From NCBI GenBank assembly GCA_910585615.1, contig CAJUFO010000070.1, positions 1 to 23,779 of the forward strand: a stretch of DNA of 23,779 nucleotides. The letters run 5' to 3'. A program made the position numbers and the translations under genes. This DNA comes from an uncultured Acetatifactor sp. Its GTDB lineage: Bacteria; Bacillota; Clostridia; Lachnospirales; Lachnospiraceae. The notes below the pieces were generated by a model that made no database searches, was not told the DNA's origin, and saw only the letters and a list, made by a program, of their open reading frames with translations. Positions 1-6,968 of the stretch are shown piece by piece. Within the stretch, counting starts at the first letter, position 1, and each line of letters starts with the position of its first letter.

Positions 1-380
1 AGCTTTTGGTCAACTGCGCGAAGCACTGTCCGGGCTGCCAGATAAGCATCCGGGCGGCGGAGGGCACGATTTCCGTCCGGGACGATGGGCCCGGGATCTT
101 GGCCCATGAGCTGCGCCGGGTCACGGAGCGGGGGTTTACGGGAAGCTGTGCGGGAGTAGCGGCTGACCGGACGGACGGGGATGGCGGCCCTGGAAGCGGC
201 GCAGGCAGGGCAATCAGGGAGGCCTGGCCGGAAGGTGCAGGGTACAGGGCATCCGGCGGTACCGGAATGGGGCTATATCTTGTAAAACAGCTGTGCGACC
301 GCCTGGGAATCTCCCTTGGGATAGCGTCCGTGGCAGGGGAATATACCTGTATCAGCCTGGGGTTTCATAACAGAGGGTGA
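1..380 (+). CDS. BceS-like sensor histidine kinase, C-terminal part (5' end outside window)
   Basis: This is the ATP-binding end of a membrane sensor kinase that would phosphorylate a BceR-type response regulator when cell-wall-active peptides are sensed. The reading frame is open to the left edge, so the gene starts outside the window. Visible motifs are the N box (LLVNCAKH), the G1 box (DDGPGI), the ERGFTG segment typical of BceS/intramembrane-sensing kinases, and the G2 box (GGTGMGLYLVKQLCDRLGI). Between ERGFTG and the G2 box lies an extra stretch of roughly 45 Gly/Ala/Arg/Asp-rich residues, where BceS proteins normally have about ten; this is an enlarged ATP lid. The stop codon overlaps the 3' end of the oppositely oriented hipA remnant by 16 bases. 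The transporter genes at 1150-3892 are the expected partners. The BceS-type assignment rests on motif recall, not a search. Confidence 0.82.
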   Translation, partial: LLVNCAKHCPGCQISIRAAEGTISVRDDGPGILAHELRRVTERGFTGSCAGVAADRTDGDGGPGSGAGRAIREAWPEGAGYRASGGTGMGLYLVKQLCDRLGISLGIASVAGEYTCISLGFHNRG

Positions 381-643
381 AAGCGGGGCATGGTATTACC
401 CCAGCGGTCGGGTGAAGCGTCGGCAAACAGGCCAAAGGTGGATTTGCCTGTGGGGTATTGTCTGCCCTGAACGGGATATAAATCCGGGTCCAGGATGAAG
501 TTGCTTTTGTGGTCCAGTAGCCAGGTCCTGTCGAATTCAAAGGAAACGTGTTCGACGCCCCGGGATATGTCGATGTATAAGTATCCCATGAGAGCGGGCG
601 TTTCCGAGCAGAAGTCCCCATAGACGTAAATCGTGTCTGACAT
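365..643 (-). pseudogene. Truncated HipA N-terminal (HipS-like) fragment
   Basis: The 92-residue product matches the N-terminal 'couple' subdomain of HipA Ser/Thr kinases, with the recognisable segment FGLFADASPDRWG near residues 70-82. Similarity stops there: the next ten residues (NTMPRFHPLL) look unrelated and end at a stop inside the last codons of the kinase gene. Full HipA is about 400 residues, and the kinase core is absent. The start follows hipB after one base and has a good AGGAG site inside the hipB 3' end. Two readings are possible. It may be a hipA gene whose 3' part was deleted, or a HipS-like small antitoxin from a split HipB-HipS-HipT system that lost hipT. The homology ends before the subdomain would normally finish, which favours truncation. 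No toxic kinase activity is expected. Confidence 0.75.
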
Positions 644-644
644 A

Positions 645-962
645 TCAATCTCCTTTCGGCGCGCGCCTCCGTATGGGGAGGTTCAGGTCCTGCAGAGTCC
701 GGCCAAGAGCATCATCTTTGGCCACCAGGAGCAAATCTGTATCCATGCCGCCCAGTGCATGCAGGACAGCGGCGTAAATTCCGATTGCCACGGACGGGTC
801 GCCTTTTTCCACTTTCCATAATGTGGCACGGCTGATATCGGCGCGTTCTGACACCAGCTCCACAGCCAGGTTCCTGCGGAGCCTGGCCAGTTTTATCTGT
901 TCCCCCATTTTTGCCAGGATATCCCGGGTGTCAGGGAATACCACGACTGCTTTTCTTCCCAT
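645..962 (-). CDS. hipB: HipB-like XRE-family antitoxin/autorepressor
   Basis: This 105-residue DNA-binding protein has a helix-turn-helix around residues 18-72 (GEQIKLARLRRNL, then ERADISRATLWKVEKGDPSV). It ends in the DDALGRTLQDLNLP segment typical of HipB antitoxins. HipB proteins dimerise, bind operators in their own promoter and hold HipA inactive. The start at 962 is supported by an AAGGAG site eight bases upstream. The gene is immediately followed by the hipA fragment, in the usual hipB-hipA order. Its promoter, 27 bases upstream, lies within a perfect 17-bp inverted repeat, consistent with autorepression. Since the toxin is broken, hipB may survive as an orphan regulator. The gene runs opposite to the flanking Bce genes. 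Confidence 0.85.
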   Translation of the reverse strand: MGRKAVVVFPDTRDILAKMGEQIKLARLRRNLAVELVSERADISRATLWKVEKGDPSVAIGIYAAVLHALGGMDTDLLLVAKDDALGRTLQDLNLPIRRRAPKGD

Positions 963-976
963 GGCAACATCTCCTT

Positions 977-1033
977 TTAATGTTTTTAATTATATACTAA
1001 TATGGTATGAAAGTAAATAATTAAAAACATTAA
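977..1033. repeat. Perfect 17-bp inverted repeat flanking the hipB promoter (candidate HipB operators)
   Basis: TTAATGTTTTTAATTAT at 977-993 is repeated exactly in reverse complement at 1017-1033, with a 23-base spacer and arm centres 40 bp apart (about four helical turns). The left arm overlaps the minus-strand -10 and the right arm overlaps the -35. This is the layout expected of paired autorepressor sites. That HipB is the binding protein is inferred. Confidence 0.7.
989..1017 (-). promoter_or_regulatory. hipB promoter
   Basis: On the minus strand, TTTACT (1012-1017) and a consensus TATAAT (989-994) are separated by 17 bases. The start of transcription would fall near 982, about 20 bases upstream of the hipB start codon. 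Both hexamers are covered by the inverted-repeat arms. Confidence 0.7.
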
Positions 1034-1064
1034 TGTCGCATTTGATGCACTGGGAAAATATAGC

Positions 1065-1078
1065 TTACAAAACCGTAA
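1065..1078 (+). promoter_or_regulatory. Candidate BceR-type response-regulator box
   Basis: TTACAAAACCGTAA matches the published BceR-type pattern TNACA-N4-TGTAA at nine of ten defined bases, and lies 71 bases upstream of the ATPase start. A weak extended -10 (TGGTAAGAT, 1120-1128) follows with no clear -35, as often seen for activator-dependent promoters. Regulator identity is inferred from the kinase and transporter context. Confidence 0.5.
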
Positions 1079-1149
1079 GAAAAAACAGGATTTCCGTTAG
1101 AACAAAACCCTCCGTCCTGTGGTAAGATAAGGACGAAGAGGTGACAGAC

Positions 1150-1929
1150 ATGGAAAGAAACGACAAGGAAAAAATCCTGGAAATCGAAAATGTGACAAAG
1201 TACTACGGCAGCGGGACCGTGGTCACGAAGGCCCTGGACGGCATCTCGTTCGATGTGGAAAAGGGCGAGTTCACCGCCATCATGGGGGCGTCCGGCTCCG
1301 GGAAGAGCACTTTGCTGAACGTGATCTCCACAATCGACCGGGTCAGCAGCGGCGAAATCCGGGTGGAGGGCAGGCAGCTTACCAGGATGGGGGAGAACGA
1401 CCTCTCGGTGTTCCGCAGGGACAGGCTGGGCTTCATCTTTCAGGAGTACAATCTCCTGGACACTTTGACCATCGGGGAGAACATCGTATTGCCCCTGAAC
1501 CTGAAAAAGCTGCCTCCGGAAAAGAGCGCGCAGGAGCTTCAGCGGGTGGCGGAGGCTCTGGGGGTGGCGGAGCAGCTGGACAAATTCCCCTACGAGCTCT
1601 CCGGAGGGCAGCGCCAGCGGGCAGCCTGTGCCCGGGCCATCATCACGAACCCGGCGCTGATTTTAGGGGATGAGCCTACGGGGGCCCTGGACTCGGCAAA
1701 CGCCAAGAACCTGATGAAGACCTTTCAGATGATGAACCGCTCCCTGGGCTCCACCATCCTGATGGTCACCCACGACGCCCTCATGGGCTCCTATGCGGAC
1801 AGGGTGATGTTCTTAAAGGACGGGAAGATATGGAGCGAAGTCCACAGGGGGGACAGGAGCAGGCAGGACATGTACCGGGAAATCTGGGCCGTGTCCGCAG
1901 CGCTGGGAGGTGAGACGGATGTATCTTAA
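1150..1929 (+). CDS. bceA: BceA-like ABC transporter ATP-binding protein
   Basis: This is the ATPase of a Bce-type peptide-antibiotic detoxification/sensing ABC transporter, acting at the cytoplasmic face with the adjacent permease. Numbered from the ATG at 1150 (259 residues), it has Walker A GASGSGKST at 46-54, a Q-loop (FQEYN), the signature LSGGQRQR starting at 150, Walker B LILGDEPTGALDS with D174/E175, and the H-loop in VTHD. ATG 1150 is preferred over GTG 1141 because GAGGTG (1138-1143) is well placed for it. The end overlaps the permease gene by 11 bases, indicating translational coupling. MacB/LolD-family ATPases look similar; the large FtsX-type partner and the upstream BceS-like kinase favour Bce. 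Confidence 0.9.
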   Translation: MERNDKEKILEIENVTKYYGSGTVVTKALDGISFDVEKGEFTAIMGASGSGKSTLLNVISTIDRVSSGEIRVEGRQLTRMGENDLSVFRRDRLGFIFQEYNLLDTLTIGENIVLPLNLKKLPPEKSAQELQRVAEALGVAEQLDKFPYELSGGQRQRAACARAIITNPALILGDEPTGALDSANAKNLMKTFQMMNRSLGSTILMVTHDALMGSYADRVMFLKDGKIWSEVHRGDRSRQDMYREIWAVSAALGGETDVS

Positions 1930-3892
1930 TCTTGCGGTTCGGAACGTGAAGCGGCAGGTGGGCAATTATCTGATTTACTTTATGACCGTGTCCCTTACGG
2001 TGGCGCTGCTGTTCGCCATTAACAATGTAATTTACAGCAGGGAGCTGGCGGTCTTCGTGGACCGGGGGGAGAGCGCCAGGACTGCCCTGAAAATCCTGGT
2101 GGCGGCCATCTCCTTTGTGGTGGCCTTTGTGCTGAGCTACGCCACATCCTTTCTGCTGAAGCGCAGGAAGCGGGAATTCGGCACCTACCTGACCTTGGGC
2201 ATGGACAGGCGGGGCATCCTGCGCCTGTTCCTGGCAGAGACCTTTGTCATCTGCGGCATCGCCCTGGGGGCGGGGCTTACGGCAGGTGGATTTCTGTTCC
2301 AGGGGCTGATGGCAGTGATGATGAAGCTCCTGGAGATGGATTTTTCCATGTCGTCCTATTCCCTGGAGGGGCTGTTTCGCACGGTGGCGCTGACGGTGGG
2401 AATCTTCCTGGTGGCGTCCCTGGCTTCCGGGATTTATCTGAAGCGGGTATCGATCTATGACCTGATTCATGGGGACAGGAAAGTGGAAAAGCGGGTTAAG
2501 CGCCCTGGCCTGTGGTTTGCCGTGACGGCTGCGGCCCTTGGGGGGATGGCGGCCTGCGGCATCCTTTTCTGGAGGAGCGTGGACATATCTTTGCGGGGCG
2601 GGACAGTGGACAGCATGGAGTATCTGCTGGCTGGCTTTATCCTGTGCGTGATGCTGTTCCATATGGGAGCCGCCAAAAGCATCGTCTTTCTCCTGCTGCG
2701 CAGTCCGAGGGTCTGCGGCCGGGGGGCCAATACCTTTGTGCTGCGCCAGCTTTCGGGAAGCTTAAGCGTCAATTCCGTCATGTTCGGGTGCCTGGCACTG
2801 CTCATGAGCCTGGCCGTGGTGGGGACGAATTTCTCCTTTATCCAGAAAGCGGCCCAGGAGGAGGCCCTGTATGTGGAGTGGCCCTATGACATCATGTATT
2901 ATTCCAATAAATACCACCGGGAGGGAGCGGTTCCGCTGGAGGAGGCGGAGCGATCGATCGCGGAATACGCGGGAATCCGGAGAAAGGTCCTGTGGCGTAT
3001 TTTTGAGACAGGAGAGCAGGCGTTCTACAGCCGTACCTGGTGGTATGAGGAGCGGATGGCCCCCAATGACAGCTTTATGACGGCCAGCGACTTCAATGCG
3101 CTGATGGCGCCTTTGGGGGTGGAGCCGGTGGCGCTGGAGGGGCAGTTCATGATAGTGGGCAGCGACGCAAAGGCGGCGGAGCCGGACTGGTCGGGCATGG
3201 TCTGGGAGCATGGAGGGAAGCGATACACTTTCCACAGCTGCCGGACGGATTATCCGAAAATCAGCTATCTGTATTTCTATGTGGTGGTGCCGGACGAGGC
3301 GGTGGCAGATATGGAATGCGTGGAAGAGAGCAGGGCATATCTCACGGAAAAGCAGAGGTTCGACGGAATCGCCCTGCACGGGGAGCTGGCGCGCCTGCTT
3401 TCGGCGGGGGCGGATGAAGACTGGGGCGGAGACGGGGAGGAACCGCAGAGGCTGGAGTTCGAGATCCGGGAATACCACAGGCAGGAGGAGAACAATGTGT
3501 CGGCTATCCTGGTGGTGGGCGCACTGTTCGCGTCGGCTGTGTTCCTGCTGCTGGCCATGGCCATCCTGGCGCTGAAGACGCTCTCGGGCCTGGGGGAGGA
3601 TAAGGGCCGGTACGAAATCCTGTTCCGGCTGGGAATGGGACAGCGGGAGCAGGCCAGGGCGCTGTTCGGCCAGACCTTTTTCTTCTTCATCGCGCCCTTT
3701 GCCCTGCCCATGGCCCTGAGCGTTCCTATGGCCGCTTTCGGGGCTCATGTGATGCGGATGGAGGGGATGGAGGCCTCCGCGGAAGCGGTGTGGCTGATCG
3801 CGGGCATCGTGGCGGGGGTGACGGCCTTGCTGTACCTGCTGTACTACACGGCATCTTACCTGATTGCCAGGCGGACGGTGGTGCGGGACTGA
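1919..3892 (+). CDS. bceB: BceB-like FtsX-family ABC transporter permease
   Basis: This 657-residue membrane protein opens with YLNLAVRNVKRQVGNYLIYFMTV, the typical start of the BceB/VraG permease family. About ten hydrophobic segments are visible: four in the first 180 residues, including the FtsX-like RKREFGTYLTLGM cytoplasmic loop; more between 200 and 310; one pair near 540-560; and two at the end. A large extracytoplasmic domain spans roughly residues 310-530, in the place where BceB proteins contact the peptide antibiotic and the sensor kinase. ATG 1919 is chosen over GTG 1910 because GGGAGGTGA (1905-1913) sits five bases upstream. It works with the preceding ATPase. The specific antibiotic cannot be told from the sequence. 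Confidence 0.88.
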   Translation: MYLNLAVRNVKRQVGNYLIYFMTVSLTVALLFAINNVIYSRELAVFVDRGESARTALKILVAAISFVVAFVLSYATSFLLKRRKREFGTYLTLGMDRRGILRLFLAETFVICGIALGAGLTAGGFLFQGLMAVMMKLLEMDFSMSSYSLEGLFRTVALTVGIFLVASLASGIYLKRVSIYDLIHGDRKVEKRVKRPGLWFAVTAAALGGMAACGILFWRSVDISLRGGTVDSMEYLLAGFILCVMLFHMGAAKSIVFLLLRSPRVCGRGANTFVLRQLSGSLSVNSVMFGCLALLMSLAVVGTNFSFIQKAAQEEALYVEWPYDIMYYSNKYHREGAVPLEEAERSIAEYAGIRRKVLWRIFETGEQAFYSRTWWYEERMAPNDSFMTASDFNALMAPLGVEPVALEGQFMIVGSDAKAAEPDWSGMVWEHGGKRYTFHSCRTDYPKISYLYFYVVVPDEAVADMECVEESRAYLTEKQRFDGIALHGELARLLSAGADEDWGGDGEEPQRLEFEIREYHRQEENNVSAILVVGALFASAVFLLLAMAILALKTLSGLGEDKGRYEILFRLGMGQREQARALFGQTFFFFIAPFALPMALSVPMAAFGAHVMRMEGMEASAEAVWLIAGIVAGVTALLYLLYYTASYLIARRTVVRD

Positions 3893-4026
3893 ACAAGTTC
3901 GGTAAACTGGCTGGAAATATTTTGTATGTGAAAAGCAAATGAAAAGAGATAGTGAAATGAGTATAGGCGTTTTCCTGCCATCCGAATGCAGCGCATGAAA
4001 CGTGCTGGAATATTTATGTTAATTCC

Positions 4027-4055
4027 TTGACATAATGGTCTATTTGTGATAGACT
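4027..4055 (+). promoter_or_regulatory. Promoter of the blaI-M56 operon
   Basis: A consensus TTGACA (4027-4032) and an extended -10 TGATAGACT (hexamer 4050-4055) are separated by 17 bases. The first BlaI-like operator overlaps the spacer and -10. The 134 bases before the promoter (3893-4026) hold no gene or clear terminator that I can see. Confidence 0.7.
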
Positions 4056-4081
4056 CAGATTGGGTCTATCGTAAGTAGACC
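4037..4081. promoter_or_regulatory. Tandem BlaI-type operators
   Basis: Two dyads of identical design are present: GGTCTA-N7-TAGACT at 4037-4055 and GGTCTA-N7-TAGACC at 4063-4081. Their centres are 26 bp apart. The first covers the -10 and the second lies just past the expected transcription start, suiting repression by two bound BlaI-family dimers. The repressor is encoded 61 bases downstream. Binding is inferred from layout. Confidence 0.7.
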
Positions 4082-4141
4082 ATTGTTTTTGCAAGGAGAA
4101 GCTGCAAGGAGAAGCGCAGAGGAACAGGAGGATGGACAGGT

Positions 4142-4507
4142 ATGGAAGAAATGAAGCTGGGCGTGGTGGAATCCCGCTTTGCCGACATCATCTGGCGGCA
4201 GGAGCCGCTATCTTCCGGGGAGCTGGTGAGGCTCTGCGGGGAGGAGCTGGGCTGGAAGAAATCCACCACCTACACGGTATTGAAGAAGCTCTGCGAAAAA
4301 GGCATCTTCCAGAACCAGGACGGCCAGGTCACCTCCCTGATGTCCAGGCAGGAGTTTCAGGCCGCCCGGAGCAGGAAATTCGTGGAGGAGACCTTTGACG
4401 GCTCTCTGCCCGCGTTCATCGCGGCTTTCGCCTCCCGGAAGCGCCTGTCCCGGGAAGAGATTCGGGAGATACGCAGCATGATCGACTCCTATGAGGAGGG
4501 ACGCTGA
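4142..4507 (+). CDS. blaI: BlaI/MecI/CopY-family transcriptional repressor
   Basis: This 121-residue winged-helix repressor begins EEMKLGVVESRFADIIWRQEPLSSGELV. It contains the family recognition-helix segment GWKKSTTYTVLKKLCEKG (around residues 40-57), followed by a C-terminal dimerisation region rich in Arg and Glu. BlaI proteins bind inverted repeats and are cleaved after the partner membrane protease is activated. AGGAGG (4126-4131) precedes ATG 4142. Two copies of GCAAGGAGAAGC (4091-4102 and 4105-4116) sit in the leader. The TGA overlaps the protease ATG by one base (TGATG), so the two are translationally coupled. A CopY-type metal repressor was considered, but the M56 partner favours the BlaI type. 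Confidence 0.9.
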   Translation: MEEMKLGVVESRFADIIWRQEPLSSGELVRLCGEELGWKKSTTYTVLKKLCEKGIFQNQDGQVTSLMSRQEFQAARSRKFVEETFDGSLPAFIAAFASRKRLSREEIREIRSMIDSYEEGR

Positions 4508-6570
4508 TGGAGAATTTATTCTTAAAGCTGCTGAACATGGGCATCGCCGCGGGCTGGGTCATCCTGGCCGTATTGCTCCTGCGGATTCTGTTAAAGAAAG
4601 CGCCAAAGACGGTGCGCTGTGCCCTGTGGATTCTGGTGGGCATCCGACTTGTCTGCCCCTTTTCCATAGAAAGCGTGCTGAGCCTGATTCCCAGCCGAGA
4701 GACCGTGCCCCGGGAGATCATGATGTCCAGGGAGCCGGAAATCGACAGCGGCATCCGTGCCGTGGACAATGTGGTGAATCCGGCCATTGCCGCATCCCTG
4801 TCGCCGAAGCCATTCGCCAGCGCGAATCCCATGCAGATCGTGGTGTTCCTGGCCTCCAGGCTGTGGGCGGCAGGGTTGGCGGCGTTGCTTCTCTACGCCC
4901 TGGCAAGCTATATCAGGCTGCGCCGGAAAGTGGCGGCGGCCATGCGCCTCAGGGAGAATATCTGGCTCTGCGATGCCGTGAGGTCGCCTTTTATCCTGGG
5001 CATCCTCTCTCCCCGCATCTATCTGCCCTCGGATTTGGAGGAGCCTGTAAGCGGCTGCGTCATCGCCCACGAAAAGGCCCATCTCAGGCGGCGCGACCAC
5101 TTGTGGAAGCCCCTTGGCTTCCTGCTCCTGTCCGTCTACTGGTTCCAGCCCCTGTGCTGGGCGGCCTATATCCTGCTGTGCCGTGACATAGAGCTGGCGT
5201 GCGACGAATATGTGGTCAGGCGCATGGGGGACGCCCAGAAGAAGACCTACGCCAATGCCCTGCTTTCCTGCAGCCTGCACAGCCAGGGGCCTTCCGGATG
5301 TCCCCTAGCCTTTGGGGAGGTGGGAATCAAGGAACGGATAAAGGGCATCCTGTCTTACAAAAGGCCCGCCCTCTGGATAGTGGCCACTGCCGCAGTGGTG
5401 TGCATCGCTGCCGCGGCCTGCTTCCTCACCGACCCGGCGGCTTCGAAAAACAGTGACAATATATACGGCGCCAGGTACACTGTGGCGGAAGTCCTCTATA
5501 ACGCGCCCTGGTACAATGCCGTCTATACGCCGGAGAACGCGCCGGATTTCGTCTTCACCTCAGATGCGGAGCTGCTGCAGCGCAATTTCGGCGGCATCAT
5601 GGGGAACAACCCTGTCTGGAACAGGGTGGGGGTGTTCCATGAGAGCGACCTGACGGCAGAGGGGCTGCTGGGGCTCTTCGCCTCTCCGGCGGAGGTATTT
5701 GGAATGGGAGAGACCGGCGCAGGGGAGAGGGCAGACGACGCAGCGGGGGCAACCGGGTCGGCGGAATCGGCTGCGCCAGGCAGGAAAGCGGCTGAAACGG
5801 AAAGTGCACAGCAGGCAGATGCGGGAGCAGGCATCGATGGACTGCGTGAGGGGGCCTGGGAGCTTTTGCAGAGCATAGAGCATGTATGGCGGGTGGACTC
5901 GGAGAGGGGCAGCAATCCTTACAATGGAATGTCCTGCTATCTTGTGGCGCAGACAGAGAGCAACGAAGTGCTCCTGGCCGCCTGCTACGGGGAGGCAGGG
6001 CAGGAGCATATCCGCTTCCTCTGGCGCATGGAGCGTCATGAGGCTCCGGGGGACACCGCATACCTGGAGGCGCTGTTTGCATCCACGAGTTCCGAAAGAG
6101 ATTTCCAGATTTACGCACTCTATGAATCGGAGAGCATGCCGGATACTCTGTTTGCTGGCTACGGGGGCGATGGCAAAGGCCTCGCCGTCTTCCGGCGGGA
6201 TTCCGCTCCGGGGACCCAGTGGAAGATATGGGGCTTTTGTCCCGTTGTCAGCGGATCCACCAGCGCAGACCGACCTGCGGACGGAGGCGGCACCTTTGAG
6301 AGCATCACCATAGGGGAGGACTGGGGCCTTGACCACAGCATCACCATCGCCGTGAGCATGAGCGGAAACCTGGCCAGAGTCACAGCCGAGGCGGGCGGCG
6401 AGACGCGGAGCGCAGCCGCGGGCGGCAACAGCGTCCCTGATTTGTTCGTCTTTGAATGGTCCAGGCTATTGACGCCGGAGGAGACAGAGGCGGTCACGGT
6501 GCGCTATTACAATGCCCTGGACGAGGAGCTGGGCGCTACCGGGGGCAAGGCGGCGTTTTTTGATTCATGA
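4507..6570 (+). CDS. M56-family (BlaR1/MecR1-like) membrane metalloprotease sensor
   Basis: This 687-residue antirepressor is expected to trigger loss of the partner BlaI when its outside domain binds a signal. Membrane segments are visible near residues 8-28, 36-55, 115-137, 204-225 and 290-308. The zinc site HEKAH is at 188-192, followed by RRRDH and by ELACDEYVVRRMG (229-241), which should supply the third zinc ligand. The outside domain runs from about 310 to the end. It lacks the SxxK/KTG set of a penicillin-binding sensor that I would expect in BlaR1, so the signal is probably not a classic beta-lactam. Residues about 398-445 are an Ala/Gly/Glu-rich low-complexity insert. GAGGAGGG (4493-4500) is the ribosome site. 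No obvious target gene lies nearby, apart from possible autoregulation. Confidence 0.85.
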   Translation: MENLFLKLLNMGIAAGWVILAVLLLRILLKKAPKTVRCALWILVGIRLVCPFSIESVLSLIPSRETVPREIMMSREPEIDSGIRAVDNVVNPAIAASLSPKPFASANPMQIVVFLASRLWAAGLAALLLYALASYIRLRRKVAAAMRLRENIWLCDAVRSPFILGILSPRIYLPSDLEEPVSGCVIAHEKAHLRRRDHLWKPLGFLLLSVYWFQPLCWAAYILLCRDIELACDEYVVRRMGDAQKKTYANALLSCSLHSQGPSGCPLAFGEVGIKERIKGILSYKRPALWIVATAAVVCIAAAACFLTDPAASKNSDNIYGARYTVAEVLYNAPWYNAVYTPENAPDFVFTSDAELLQRNFGGIMGNNPVWNRVGVFHESDLTAEGLLGLFASPAEVFGMGETGAGERADDAAGATGSAESAAPGRKAAETESAQQADAGAGIDGLREGAWELLQSIEHVWRVDSERGSNPYNGMSCYLVAQTESNEVLLAACYGEAGQEHIRFLWRMERHEAPGDTAYLEALFASTSSERDFQIYALYESESMPDTLFAGYGGDGKGLAVFRRDSAPGTQWKIWGFCPVVSGSTSADRPADGGGTFESITIGEDWGLDHSITIAVSMSGNLARVTAEAGGETRSAAAGGNSVPDLFVFEWSRLLTPEETEAVTVRYYNALDEELGATGGKAAFFDS

Positions 6571-6603
6571 CAATAGAAGACTCGCGAAGCGTGGATTCTA
6601 TTG
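6571..6603 (+). terminator. Hairpin after the M56 gene (weak terminator or operator)
   Basis: CAATAGAA (6571-6578) pairs exactly with TTCTATTG (6596-6603) around an inner CGC-GAA-GCG stem. It starts right after the stop codon and abuts the next -35 box. There is no U-tract, so termination would be weak; a protein-binding dyad is the alternative. Confidence 0.4.
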
Positions 6604-6633
6604 TTGACAGGATAGATTTTCCTATGCTATACT
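6604..6633 (+). promoter_or_regulatory. Promoter of the riboswitch/Na-Pi transporter transcript
   Basis: TTGACA (6604-6609) and an extended -10 TGCTATACT (hexamer 6628-6633) are 18 bases apart. Transcription would start near 6640, at the 5' strand of the riboswitch P1 stem, which fits well. Confidence 0.75.
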
Positions 6634-6637
6634 GACA

Positions 6638-6773
6638 GCGATAGAGAGAGTAGCTTGCATGGAAGGCCGCGTAGGCATGTTCTGTGTTTACCTTGCCGTC
6701 AGTACGATTTCCCCGGGGCGATGGCTGCCTTTGGAGAATCCGGCTTTGTGAGTGAGAAGCGAGACTTTGTTGC
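6638..6773 (+). promoter_or_regulatory. yybP-ykoY family (Mn2+) riboswitch aptamer
   Basis: The three conserved blocks of the yybP-ykoY family occur in order: AGAGTAGC (6647-6654), CGTCAGTACGA (6697-6707) and GAGAAGCGAGAC (6754-6765). P1 forms between GCGATAGAG (6638-6646) and CTTTGTTGC (6765-6773), nine pairs including wobbles. A further helix pairs GATTT (6706-6710) with the GAATC segment near 6736-6740. The family is known to bind Mn2+ and usually turns expression on. The P1 3' strand lies inside the terminator hairpin that follows, giving an anti-termination switch. Recognition is from memory of the consensus, without a covariance search. Confidence 0.75.
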
Positions 6774-6805
6774 ATATTCGTTATGCAGCGGGGCCTCGCT
6801 TTTTT
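6757..6805 (+). terminator. Riboswitch intrinsic terminator
   Basis: AAGCGAG (6757-6763) pairs with CTCGCTT (6795-6801), with an inner TGCATA/TATGCA stem. A run of six T (6800-6805) follows. The left arm overlaps the last aptamer block and the P1 3' strand, so aptamer and terminator exclude each other. The leader continues for 163 bases to the start codon and holds a second hairpin (AGAAGCAG 6827-6834 with CTGCTTCT 6854-6861) without a T-tract. Confidence 0.8.
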
Positions 6806-6968
6806 ATTATATGTTGCGTCTTTTGGAGAAGCAGCTTGCGTGCACTGTAGATTCTGCTTCTGTAAAAGGGAACAAATAGGGACAGGAATGGAGATACAGG
6901 GATTTTTGCCGCAAAACATGGGAATAAATAAAGGGGCGACGAAAGAAAACAGACAGGAGAGAAAGAGG

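Noticed and set aside
352..648. Longer minus-strand frame overlapping the hipA fragment
   Set aside because: It is in a different frame, whereas the 365-643 frame carries the HipA motif, a ribosome site and the correct spacing to hipB.
1105..1140. CGTCC/GGACG hairpin as an attenuator before the ATPase gene
   Set aside because: The stem is only five pairs, has no T-run and overlaps the likely -10, so a leader structure is not supported.
2762..3748. Minus-strand open frame opposite the permease gene
   Set aside because: It has no domain, no ribosome site and biased composition; the plus-strand permease reads through without interruption.
6783..6968. N-terminal extension of the Na/Pi transporter from an in-frame start at 6783
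   Set aside because: That start lies within the riboswitch terminator and has no ribosome site; ATG 6969 has AGGAGA at proper spacing and begins the conserved protein.
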